NCBI GenBank assembly: GCA_003255025.1
Contig: QANY01008042.1
Coordinates: 3,088,077 to 3,152,076 of the forward strand
Length of the DNA: 64,000 bases
Direction: 5' to 3'
Origin: Datisca glomerata
Taxonomy: Eukaryota; Streptophyta; Magnoliopsida; Cucurbitales; Datiscaceae
Shown here: positions 1-10,441 of the stretch, in pieces
Numbering within the stretch: position 1 is the stretch's first letter
Layout: each line of letters begins with the position of its first letter
The notes under the pieces: generated by a model
What the model saw: only the letters and a program-made list of their open reading frames with translations
The model's database searches: none
Told to the model about the DNA's origin: nothing
Program-made: the position numbers and the translations under genes

Positions 1-235
1 GGGAAGGAAATGGGGATTTAAAAGATTTTTAGCGGCAGTTTTGCAAATAAAAACCGTCGCAAAATTGTTATTCCTTCTATGTTATTAATTTTCTTTTTTA
101 TTTATTGTTCCTAGATACCACGGCGGTTTTAAAACCGCCACCTAAAGTACACTATTTAGCTACGGTTTTTAAAAACTGCCTTTTTTTTTCAACGGTTGCT
201 ACAACTGTCACCATAAACCATTTTTCTTATAGCGT
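1..235. repeat. Palindrome-rich repeat, probable DNA-transposon end
   Basis: Short GC-bearing inverted motifs of the form CGGTTTT/AAAACCG recur at about 30-60, 120-140 and 160-180. This resembles the subterminal region of plant CACTA or Harbinger-type elements. It joins the copia remnant that begins near 236 and appears to interrupt it. No terminal repeat or target duplication can be seen because the window starts inside it, so the class is uncertain. Confidence 0.35.
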
Positions 236-1005
236 ATATTAATGATCTTCTACAAAAGTTAGACCTATCAAATGTCAAACCTTTTAAAACACCCTTGTCA
301 CCCTAAATAGACTGTTATGATCCTAATGCTTAACCTTTGGAAGATGCTGCCTTTTATAGAACTCTTGTTGGAGGCCTTCAACACCTCACCTTTACAAGAT
401 CCTACATTACCTTTGCAATGAACAAGGTATGCTAGTTTATGCATTCTCCACCTCAATCCACTTTCTGTTGTAAAAAATATCTTCAGGTACCTCAAAGGCA
501 CTTCTTCTCATGGAATTAAGTCCACCAAAAGCTCTCTCAATCTTAATGTCTTCTGTGATGCAGATTGGTCAGGTGATACTTATGACAGAAGGTCCACTTC
601 TAGTTTTGTTATCTTTCTTAGCCTTAATCATATTTCGTAGTCAGAAAAGAAGCAAATCACAGTTGCTAGATCCACCACTGAAGTTGAATACAAGTCCCTA
701 GCTAACACTACTGTTGAACTATGTTGGATCAGACGTCTTCTTAAAGACATGCACATTGTTCTTCCCACTCCTCCTCAACTATGGTGTGATAGTGTTTCAG
801 CCATATCCTTAGCCTCTAATCTAGTATTTCATGCACGTACTAAACATGTTGAGATTGAATATCATTTTTAAGAGAAAAAGTTACAAGGACATTATTGTGA
901 GCTATAATTGCTCCTAGGATCAGTTGGCTGACATGTTCACTAAAGATCTTTCTTCTTCTCAATTCTCTAATCTAAAGTCCAAACTGATGCATCAGTTTGA
1001 GGGGG
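236..1005 (+). mobile_element. Ty1-copia remnant: end of reverse transcriptase and RNase H
   Basis: Conceptual translation across several frames gives copia-type reverse transcriptase and RNase H segments: FYRTLVGGLQHLTFTRSYIT near 354, the start of RNase H around 550-620, STTEVEYKSLANTT near 670-710, QLWCDSVSAISLAS near 777, and ARTKHVEIEYHF near 834. Frameshifts and stops break the reading frame throughout, so it is a pseudogene. A polypurine tract (TTTGAGGGGG, about 996-1005) directly precedes the LTR, as expected for the 3' end of an LTR retrotransposon. The 5' part lies outside the window. Confidence 0.8.
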
Positions 1006-1312
1006 TGATAGATATTAATATTGTATACTGTCAACACCTAAAAGAATAATGTTCTCTCCCTATACTGTCAAACTAATGTCAGATATCATTGGTTATATTG
1101 TTAGCAGATAGTTACTGTGGTTAGTATAGGTTATACTGTTTGTAGCCGTTAGTTTAACAAGCTCGAATTAGTGCTTGATTTAAATATATATATATATATA
1201 TATATACTTATATACTGATATCTTACAGAAGGCGATAGATAAAGAATTGGTTTTCGTCTTCTTCAATCTCCCTCAACTAGCTTATTCTTCTTGCTTATCT
1301 TGTTTTCCTTCA
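1006..1312 (+). repeat. 3' LTR of the copia remnant
   Basis: The LTR starts with TGATAGATATT immediately after the polypurine tract and contains a TA microsatellite at about 1182-1206. The end is placed near a CA dinucleotide at about 1311-1312 after a pyrimidine-rich stretch. No partner LTR is in the window, so the 3' boundary is approximate. Confidence 0.6.
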
Positions 1313-3850
1313 AACGTGATATTAAACGTGTAGTTCATTGAGATGTTAATTATCTATCTTGCATTTATAAAGTCAATTCTCAAATTTACAGAAAAGCAGC
1401 ACACAATAGAGATATTTTGGACTCATCTTCAAAGTCGATAAATTATTCTATTCTTTAAACTAATATGTAATTGATACAGCCTAATCTACAAATTAGCTGT
1501 CTATGTTTGCAAAGTAAAAAATAATAGGAAGACAATTAGGTACAATAGGACATTAGAAAATAGATAAAGAACTTTAAGGGAGAAAAAAACACCCTCATTG
1601 ACCTTTGCTTTCTACTTTTAGTTTTAATATGAGAAACTGTATGTAGCATTGTGGTGTTCGGTACCACTGACAGTGGTAATACCCATTACAGTAATTATGA
1701 TCATTCATATACTTGGTAAATATATCAAGTTTATACTTATTCTTTCACTTATCACGTCAAAATTTTATGATATATAATTGTCAAACTTATAATAGTGTTA
1801 AGTTTCTTCATGCCCTATCATATTTTTTTATCAAAAATCTATTTTCTTGATGACTTTCATGAGTCAAATGAGACGATCAAGCAAGGAGCTGGCCCAGGAA
1901 CCGAAACCCAACACAGAAATTACAAGAACCTACCAAATTATAAAAGCACACATTCCCACAAATAATAATTAATTATTGTTTATTGTGTATATTAAAATCA
2001 TCAAATTGGGCTCAAATCTTTAGGAGGAAGAAATTAATAAAATTTGTTTCATCTAGTTGTCTTAATCTGCCTTGACCATCGAATCTATGTATTGGCAATT
2101 TGACATGGAATTCAATTTCATCATCAAATAAGACCAACGTACCTTGAGAGACTTGGTGGTCCTGATTAGAGGATAACTGTGACTTTTTCACTAAAAGGTT
2201 TCTATTTAATTAATTGTTTGGTTTTCATAATACAATTTTTTTCTTATGAACGTCCGGAATTAATCAAAGTTGACCACTATATGTAGCTTTTCTTGTAAGA
2301 TCTAGTTATAATTGTGTGCGAGTGGTTTTATTCGTTCACTCTAATAGAATAGATCTTAAACTAAATATCTTACGAAACTTTAACATAATTAAATGGTACA
2401 CTAAATTTCATGTTATTCGTGCCGAACTAATTTTCAGAACGGTCAAAATTTAATGACGATACTCATATTTAATAATATCATATCACACATGTGATTATAA
2501 ACAATACGCTTAGATTGCGTTTTTCTCTCTGAAACTGCAATCTTTCCTATTTCAAATCATTAACTTGACAAAAAAAATCTCTAACTTAGAGCGTCGGAAA
2601 CCTCAACACCACTTAGTATTGCAAAATGGATGTTAATATAATTGTCGGCTGACTTTTCGGAGAACCACAAATCAACCCTACAATTTGTGTTTAGAGAAAT
2701 TCATCCTTCACAATAACACCTCATAAGCTTGAACAATTAATTTGACTTTTTGTTGGGCATCAACCCTCCTGTTTTGTTCACTAATTATCATTGGTGATGA
2801 ACCACTTTAATGTGCTTGTTGTTTGCCACCTGGAAATCTAATTCATTGTTTTAATTACCAAAGATAAGTATGAGTCATACATCGAGGAAAATTAAAAAAT
2901 TCTAATTGAGATTATCATACGTCATGGGGTTGACAAAAACATTAAACATTTTGTTTATGATATATTTATATAATCCTGCATGAAGAAGACTAATTGCTCA
3001 GTACTTTAAAAAGATAATTAATTAATGATTAAATCATGGTGTTAATTATTATCTAGTCCCATGCACTTTATCAATTATTATTAGTTTAGGCTCTACTAAA
3101 AGACTTAATTGATGAGTTCAGATGTCTCTTCCCCATTCCCTTAAGCCACCAACAATTGTCAAACCCTTTAAATTGTTTATTTGCCTTAGAATTTTGTCAA
3201 CAAATCCATATATGTTGGGTTTAATTAATTAATTAATTAATTGAGTTCCTTCAGTTTTCTTCTTGTCGTAGACAGCAAAAAAAAATATACTTATAATTTT
3301 GTAAAGGATAACATAAAAATAATCTCTACATACAAATTTTAGTTAAAACACTTAGATTCTAATTATAGTAATATAATGAAATTCTTGAGCCAAATCCCAA
3401 ATAGAAATTATTCAAATTCTTAATCAAAGCTGTTCCTTAAGTGGGTTGTGAAAACTTTTATCTTCTTCTATATATGAACTATATCTAAACTTGTGGTACG
3501 TGCGAGAAATAGACATTGGCACGTGCAATAGTTGACTTTGAATAGAAAGTCCTACTGCATGGAGTAGGTATTGCATGTAGCAAACAGTATACAAAGGGCC
3601 AAACGGGTTGAGAAGATGGTGTCACAGAACTTGACCCTTCTTCATATATATACCATAACAGAGACTGAGAGAGAGAGAGTTGGTATTGCCAATTATTTTC
3701 CATTAACCAAAAGTTTGGTAGTTCTATCCTTTGAGCAACTCTTAAAAAACTAGGTAATTAACAATCGTAATCTTTTGTGGTTAATCTGACCCACAACTCA
3801 CCGAATCCTCTTCTCTTTCGGTTCCAGCAAAATTCTCAACCTTGGTTTCA
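1313..3850. other. Intergenic AT-rich DNA, no gene seen
   Basis: I see no supportable coding region, splice-linked exon set or RNA gene here. Reading frames are short and lack family resemblance. Small items are a (TTAA)n run near 3221-3241 and a short imperfect stem, GGTACCACTG/CAGTGGTAATACC, at about 1660-1683. Confidence 0.5.
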
Positions 3851-3861
3851 AGTAAGTTCAT

Positions 3862-3925
3862 ATATATATATATATATNTATATATATATATATACACACA
3901 CACATACATATATATGTATGTATAT
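3862..3925. repeat. TA/CA microsatellite with one ambiguous base
   Basis: An alternating (TA)n tract passes into (CA)n and back to TA-rich sequence. A single N at 3878 sits in the TA run, a typical sequencing or assembly uncertainty in such tracts. Confidence 0.9.
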
Positions 3926-4067
3926 ATTGTTGATTATATGTTGAAGTAAATGGTAAATTACTCATCACCCACATTTTAAGGTTGTGGGTTCAAGTTATAG
4001 TAAATTATTCTCTTGCTCGTAGAATTAGTAACTTTTGACAATAAATTATTCCCAAACTTCAAATTAT

Positions 4068-4253
4068 ATCAAAATATATTCCCCTCTTTACTCTACTCAT
4101 TTTACTCTTCTGTTCATTTTACTTCATTATTTATATCAAAATATATTCCTCTCTTTTCTCTACTCATTTTACTCTTCTATTCATTTTTCTTCTTTATTTA
4201 CATCAAAATATATTCCTCTCTTTTCTCTACTATTTTACTCTTCTATTCACGTT
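4068..4253. repeat. 67-bp tandem repeat, about 2.8 copies
   Basis: The unit begins ATCAAAATATATTCC and continues through pyrimidine-rich CTCTTTTCTCTACTCATTTT-like sequence. Starts lie at 4068, 4135 and 4202, an exact 67-bp period. The last copy is shorter and has a small internal deletion. Apparent open frames through it (4013-4280) come only from the repeat. Confidence 0.85.
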
Positions 4254-4508
4254 GAAAGTTTTGTTATGCAAAATTTCTGATCTTTTTTTCTCTTTATATA
4301 TACATATATCTGTCAAGACAAACAAACACTATTTTGTTTTTTCTTTTTAATAAGAGATTACATTTTAGTGGATTGAAGAATTTATGGCTCGATCTTGCAC
4401 GTCCACGTTGTGTGAGTATGGAGATGTTGGAGTTTAATTATTGTGTGAATCAATCTCGTCATTTTAAAAGGTGGTTTTTTTAGCATTACATAAGTGTATT
4501 TTATTAAG

Positions 4509-4755
4509 TGAAGATAACAATGTTGTCACTTAGTAATAGAAGCTCAGCTTAGCTTTGTAAATTGTTTTGTATTGGTTAATATATTTTTGTATCAATTAAA
4601 GCTGATATTAACAGTTTGTAAGTCGTTATCTTTGGTTAGAAAGTCATTAACTGCTATTTATAGTTACTGAGTTGTTAGTCCTTACTGTCTATATTAGTCT
4701 TGTACTATTTGCAAGTTAATCTTAATGGAAGAGAGTTTCTCTCAATTATATTTCT
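4509..4755 (+). repeat. 5' LTR of the old copia element
   Basis: It aligns along its length with 20008-20255. Shared blocks include CTTTGTAAA.TGTTTTGTATT, ATTAACAGTTTGTAAGT and AGTCTTGTACTATTT. It ends next to the primer-binding site. The exact right end is uncertain by about 10 bp. Confidence 0.8.
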
Positions 4756-4766
4756 TGGTATCAGAG
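4756..4766 (+). other. Primer-binding site (initiator tRNA-Met)
   Basis: TGGTATCAGAG lies directly after the 5' LTR. This is the standard minus-strand priming site of plant copia elements, complementary to the 3' end of initiator tRNA-Met. The CACTA element begins only 40 bp downstream. Confidence 0.85.
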
Positions 4767-4819
4767 TCACAATAACTCTTCTTCTTTCTCTACCATTTCT
4801 TCTTCCCACTACATCAAAA

Positions 4820-5360
4820 AAGATTACGGTAGCGGCCAAAAAATGCTATCATAGGTTTTTCCTAACGTTATGTCTGTCAGTGTTATGAAAACTTCAACCC
4901 TATGATAGTATTTTTTAAACACTATCATAACCACTTTTAATAGTGTTTATAAGACGCTATTGTAACTTTTCAATAGCATTTTTCAAAAGCTATAGAAAGT
5001 GTATCATTGCGCTTTGTACGCTTATAACAGCGTTTATAAAACGCTATGAAAAACTTTTTATAGCGTTAATAAACGCTATTGAAAGATTACAATAGCATTT
5101 CAAAAACGCTATTGAAAGGTTACAATAGCGTTTGTTAAACGTACCAAGCGCAATGGCACACTTTCTATAACGTTTAAAAAACACTATAGAAAGGTTACAA
5201 TAGTGTTTTATAAACGCTATTAAACATGTATGATAGTGTGTAATAAAGTTGTTAAAAGCTTTCTATAGTGTTTTAAAAACGCTATTGTATGTCTAACCAT
5301 ATCATAATTGCATTTGTCTATTGTGCTTCTTTACGCTATTATATTTTCTTATAGGGTTTA
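4820..5360. repeat. CACTA subterminal repeat array
   Basis: A motif of about 10-12 bp around AAACGCTAT (or its complement ATAGCGTTT) occurs many times in both orientations, often as paired palindromes such as TAGCGTTTATAAAACGCTAT. In CACTA elements the subterminal repeats are known binding sites for the TnpA-type accessory protein; that role here is inferred by analogy. Confidence 0.75.
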
Positions 5361-5885
5361 AATGCTATAAATAATTTACGCTAATGTATCAAATAAATAT
5401 TTAATTAAATATCTTTACTAATAAAAATTCATATCAAATGTCCAAAAAACCCTACAAAAAACATTCCAAAGTATTCATGTCACATATAATAAATATTTTG
5501 AATATCACAAATACAAGTCAAAGTTTTCACCAAAAAACTTTCATGTCTTCCTGTTGGAATCATATTCATCATCACTATGTGAAACCACGCACCACCTGAA
5601 TTACTATGTGTTTGTTGTGTTTTCGGTGGACCTATATGAAAAAAATAATTGTTATAGTTCAATATCCACTTATAAACATATATATGATATCTATAAAAGG
5701 TTTTCCAATATTCAGACATATTGATCTATAAGATTATAATCTAGATTGCAAAACCCTATTTCCTTGAAAATGCATATATAATAGCAAGTTAGACAAACAA
5801 TATAGCAAATCCAACACAAATGCAAGAACAAAAATGCAAATCCAACATTTCAATCCACATTTAACCCCCACCCCCCCCCAATCCC

Positions 5886-5932
5886 NNNNNNNNNNNNNNN
5901 NNNNNNNNNNNNNNNNNNNNNNNNNNNNNNNN
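5886..5932. other. Assembly gap (run of N)
   Basis: A 47-base run of N lies between C-rich stretches inside the CACTA element. Poly-C tracts on both sides suggest a sequencing or assembly failure. Reading frames that cross it are artefacts. Confidence 0.98.
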
Positions 5933-6109
5933 CCCCCCGCGCAACCCAACATTTCAATGATGTCTATAAATTATGTCAACTCACATTTCTAGCTCTCACA
6001 ATATTAATCATCATAGAAGAAAATTTTAACATAATATTCAAAATCTAACCCAACCAATATAAATAAATCCAACAAAAAAATGCCCCCCCCAAGTGAATTA
6101 CTAAGTGAA

Positions 6110-8195
6110 CCACTATGTCAAAGAATGATAATGGGAAGAACCTTTCAAAGATATGCACAATGTTTCAACTACTTCATCTTCCATGGGTTGTATCCTTTCT
6201 CTATCAATGAAATACTGACACAGTCTATTGACTAAAGCACATAATCTAAATATCGCATCTTTGAGCCCTTTTGGAAGCAATCCCCTTAAGGCTACAAGTA
6301 ACAACTGCTAAATGAAAACATGCCAATCATGTTATTTAAGACCAAGGACTTTACAACTTCCATTGATATGTAGTTTCTTATATTAGAACTGTAACCATCT
6401 AATAATTTTATATCAAAAAGCCTCCTACAAAAGGTTTCTTTCTCTTTTTTTGGTTAATGAGTACAGAGCAAGAGGAAGGACGATTCTAGATCCATCATCT
6501 TTCGGATGCAAGCCATGCTTAATATCCATGTGTTTTAGATCCTTACGTGCATTGATTCCATCTTTTGATTTTCCTTTCACATTTAGCAATGTAGCAATAA
6601 TGCTTTCATATATATTTTTCTCAATGTGCATCACGTCCAGATTATGACGTAGTATTGATATCTAAAAATGTGATGACGACACCTAAAAATGTTCAAAATG
6701 AAACTAACAATGGAGAAGTTGAAAGATACTAACCTCCCAATATGGTAGATCAAAGAAGATTAATCTTTTCTTCCATATAGTATCCGCTTCTTTGCCTCTT
6801 TTCTTCATTTTCTTACCACATTTTCCAAAATCGTTGACATAGTCTTTCATTTTAAGAGAAACATATTGACCATTCATGATTCCAGGAATTTGCTCATGCT
6901 ACTCGTTCCCATCAAACCACGCTTCTTTGTCCTAAATGGATGACATTGAGGTAGAAAGCATTTATGACCCATGTAAGCACACTTACTACTATATTTTAAT
7001 CAGCAGGAATGTGTGTTTTCGTCATAAACTGGACATGCTTTTTTCCTTTCGTAGTACATCCAACAAGATTTCCATATGTTAGAAAATCATTGATGGTTCA
7101 CATCAAAATAGCTCTCAAATAAAAAAAAAAGATTTAATAAAAGCATCAAAAGTGTGCACCCCATTATTCCATAAATCTTGAAGATCTTCTATTAAAGATT
7201 GTAAATACACATCGATATCATTCCCTAGTTGTTTCGGGCCAAATATTAACAACATCAAGAAGATATTTTCTCTTTTCATGCATAACCATGGTGGTAAGTT
7301 GTAAGTAAAAAGCATGGCTGGCCAACAATTATATGTACGACAAGTTTTAACCTAAGATTACGGATTAGATGAAAAAGAAGGCCATTTCTGATTCACCAAC
7401 TCCCACGCCACAAAATCTATAGGGTGACGCATCTTCCCATCATTACTCTTATTGTTCTGATGCGACCTCAAAGCTTCAACAACAGTTACAAATTTAAACA
7501 TCCTCCTAAACCATCTGAATTATAGGAAAGTACCACAAACTTTAGCAGGTACACCTTTTTTATCTTATTTTCACGTTCAACTTTCCACCTTGAATAGCCA
7601 CATCTTGGATATTTCTCTAAATGTTCTCTCTCTTTTCTAAACAAGAAAAAATCATTCACAAGCATGAATTTTTTTGTACCCTGAATCAAACTCTTTGAGA
7701 AACTTTTTTGCTAAATACATAGATCTTGGAGTCACATTCTCATCTGGCAACATATCATGTTAAATTTTTAAAAGTTCAGTAAAGTTTTTGTTAGACCAAC
7801 CAGTCTTGGTTTTAACTCTATACAAAACTACAATGGCTGATAACTTTGTATATTTGGTACACCTGGATACAAAATAGTTTTAGTGTCTCGTAACTTATCT
7901 ATGAAATCCTCATCTCTCCCTTCAAAATCCCTAGAATGTCCATCTTCAAATCCATAAGTTGATTCATACATGTTGTGTGTATGATTTGTTTACTTCATCT
8001 GTTTTATCTGCTCTAAGTATTTGTTCTCCATGGTGATACCAAGTTGTATAGGTTAGATCCATTTCTTTTATGACTAAGTGTTCAAAAACCATGTCAATAT
8101 ATTGATGACACATATTTCGCATTCTTCGCAAGGATATAAAATTTTCTCTACATAATTTGCATTTCTTTCTGCTATCTTGACAAAATTCCATGCTC
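6110..8195 (-). pseudogene. CACTA transposase (Tnp2-like) remnants
   Basis: Reading 3' to 5' on the plus strand, family segments appear in the expected order. At 7964-8191 there is a transposase-associated domain with the pattern FEHLVIKEMDLTYTTWYHHG. At 7115-7315 comes the Tnp2 core (NLPPWLCMKRENIFLMLLI, then GPKQLGNDIDVYLQSLIEDL). At 6425-6634 is MHIEKNIYESIIATLLNVKG with DGINARKDL. At 6113-6304 is a DUF4218-like block, LLPKGLKDAIFRLCALVNRL. These are diagnostic of plant CACTA transposases, which cut and rejoin DNA at the CACTA ends. Frames shift between blocks and stops intervene, so no active enzyme is expected. Confidence 0.85.
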
Positions 8196-8644
8196 CTTCT
8201 TGATAATTTTTTGTAGCTCTATCAATTAAAACATCAACTACTAAGATATCTATTTATGATTATATTTTACATTTATCTTAAATAAAGTAACCAATCTTTT
8301 TATTTGTTGAGACGCACCCAATCTTTATCCATTCTGAAGCAACGGATTATTGATAAGGTAACTATTGAAATATAGAGATAATTATCCTTTTGTAATTATC
8401 CTTGAATCTAAGCACTGACCTCATTCAACCAAGAAAAACATAGAAAGAAAACCCTCACTAACCATCAAAATCCCTCGCAGTAGTCGAAAATAGAATTTTA
8501 TAAATAAGTTCAAAACGTAAAAATTGATCTAAAATCCATCACAGTAGTCAAACTACCTTTGAATATTGTTGAAAATATCATGGAGAGATGGAAAGAGATA
8601 GGGTCAGAGAGAGATATAGAGAGATAGAAAGTGGGTGACACCAA

Positions 8645-8648
8645 GGGT

Positions 8649-8686
<38 letters not shown>

Positions 8687-8690
8687 TAAG
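8645..8690. repeat. (GA)n microsatellite
   Basis: A GAGAGA run with one AAAG interruption lies inside the CACTA element, upstream (in element orientation) of the transposase remnants. Confidence 0.9.
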
Positions 8691-9217
8691 AGAGTTATAG
8701 GGATGAATATACCTTGGTAGAGGAAGTAACGCAGAGGATCTAGGGCTCCTTCAGATGAACTCGACTACAACTGATTTCTAATTTATGTTGTTGATTTTCA
8801 CCAGCTGGAGAGCTCAACTATGGATGATTTGAAGATTAACCAAGATCGCCAAGGGGTAGGGAAGACCACTTGTGCTCGGGTTTAGGGAAAGAGAAAGAGA
8901 AATTTATTTGTTTCTAAAAGAAGAGGGAGATAGCAAAGTGTGAGAACCTACCAATAGAGCGCTCGTGACCATGAAGGGTTTGAGAGAGGAGGAGGCCACG
9001 CGAAAAAGCGTCGGTGTTGAGTGTGATCTCTGATTATGAGTTTTCAAAGTGAGGGTTGGAAATTTTTTCAAATGTTTCAATTAGGTGGGTTTCAAGTTTT
9101 TATTTCCCTGGCAAAACGCCGTGCTTTGAGAGTGAAGAAGCGCTGGTTTTGATCTGATGAAATTTCGTAACAAAACATCGTGCTTCAACGCTGTTGAAGC
9201 TTTAAATTGTTGTAGTG

Positions 9218-10130
9218 TCTTCTTTCTTCTTACTACTTCTACTACTTCAAAGTTCTTAATGATAACTTGGCATGGCTTCATCAACAACAATTCAGCAGAG
9301 AGTACTACAAATCAAGAAAGTCCAAATGTAGTCCATGTCAATGCTACTCAGAATGTAGCACTAGAACCTACAAATCAGTAAATATTGTTTACTTCTATTC
9401 AGCCAATTGTAGAAGCTCAAAAATACAACTTACAAAGCAACTTATTCCAATTATAATTGGATTGGATCGTTGCAACTTTATATTCTGCAGGTCTCAAGTC
9501 CTTTCAAAAATGCAACTCTATATTTTATGGTCAACAGTGCAAATTCTGCTACACTCAACAATTTCGTCAATCAAAGTGTGCACGACTTGAACCCTTAGTT
9601 TCTTTCTTATTTGGAAAGGATATGATCAATTTTTAATGAGTTGATTGCTTTCCTATATTTCTGAGTCCATGTTTGGACATATTATGAAGTGTCCTAGTTC
9701 TCTTGAAGTTTGGCAAGTACTCCAAAGTATCTTTGCCACTCAGTCTAAATCAATAATTCTCCAATTAAGATTTCAGTTATGAACAATCAAGAAATGTTCA
9801 ATGAATATCAATGATTACATATTGAAGATGAGGAGTATTGTTGACAATCTTTCAGCACGAGGTCAGGGCGTCTCTATAGCAGTGAATTTGACATCAAGAT
9901 ATGAACCTTTTAGTCTTCAAGAAGCCTAGTTCGTATTGCAGAGTCATGAAATGTGGGTGGAACAAGCACAGTCTAATTTGATTGATTTGGTGAATCCAAT
10001 TGCCCATGATGCCCGATTCCCCTCGTTCAAAGGAAGAGGTAGATTTCGCTTCAATAGAGGACAAGGAAACAGTAGAGGAAGAGGTGGGGGAAGTGGAAGA
10101 AGTAGTGCCCCTAGACCTGTATGTCAAATA
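9218..10130 (+). pseudogene. Old copia gag, 5' part up to the zinc knuckle
   Basis: After the CACTA right end the sequence resumes with a short leader and a likely start, ATGGCTTCATCAACAACA at 9272. Gag-like segments follow, including a region near 9660-9960 and a basic Arg/Gly stretch around 10030-10115 (GRGRFRFNRGQGNSRGRGGG). It ends in the first Cys pair of a zinc knuckle (VCQIC, about 10118-10132), where the inner copia element interrupts it. Many stops make it non-functional. Confidence 0.7.
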
Positions 10131-10425
10131 TGTAAACTAAAAACTCACTAGTAAACTAAAAACTCACTTGAAATATTTAACTTTTATATTTCTCTAAGTT
10201 GTGTTTTCCAATGAACTCAACAAGTCCTTTATATAGACTCTACTCTTGCCAAAAAAACTGAAAAATAATTAAATCTATCACCTCTTGGCCTTTCATCTAC
10301 AAACCTTTCATCTACAAAGACTCTTGACCTTTTATGTTTCCACTAACTTCTAAATTGTAACTTCTAAATTGTAACTTCTAATTGAAAAAACCCACTAAAA
10401 CATAACATTTAATGTTTATTCAACA
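10131..10425 (-). repeat. 3' LTR of the young copia element
   Basis: On the plus strand it begins TGTAAACTAAAAACTCAC and ends TTTATTCAACA. It contains a short internal duplication (AAACTAAAAACTCACTAGT then AAACTAAAAACTCACTTG). The polypurine tract, read on the minus strand as GGGAGAG, lies just inside. Confidence 0.95.
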
Positions 10426-10441
10426 AAACTCTCCCATAAAC

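Larger units (their letters stand above)
4807..9217 (-). mobile_element. CACTA (En/Spm) DNA transposon, decayed, 4.4 kb
   Basis: The left end reads CACTACATCAAAAA and the right end, reverse-complemented, reads CACTACAACAATTT, so the termini match as CACTACA.CAA. A subterminal repeat array (4820-5360) and minus-strand Tnp2-type transposase fragments support the class. Flanking 3-bp sequences are TCC and TCT, only two of three matching, so the target duplication is imperfect. The element sits between the primer-binding site and gag of the old copia element and contains an assembly gap. Confidence 0.85.

Noticed and set aside
1658..1690. Possible microRNA-like stem around GGTACCACTG/CAGTGGTAATACC
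   Set aside because: The stem is too short (about 10-12 pairs) with almost no loop and no longer fold-back around it.
4013..4280. Two overlapping plus-strand frames rich in Phe/Tyr/Leu/Ser
   Set aside because: They are produced by the 67-bp pyrimidine-rich tandem repeat; frame openness follows the repeat period, not coding constraint.
4804..9220. Exact 3-bp target duplication for the CACTA element
   Set aside because: Flanks are TCC and TCT, so only an imperfect duplication can be claimed.
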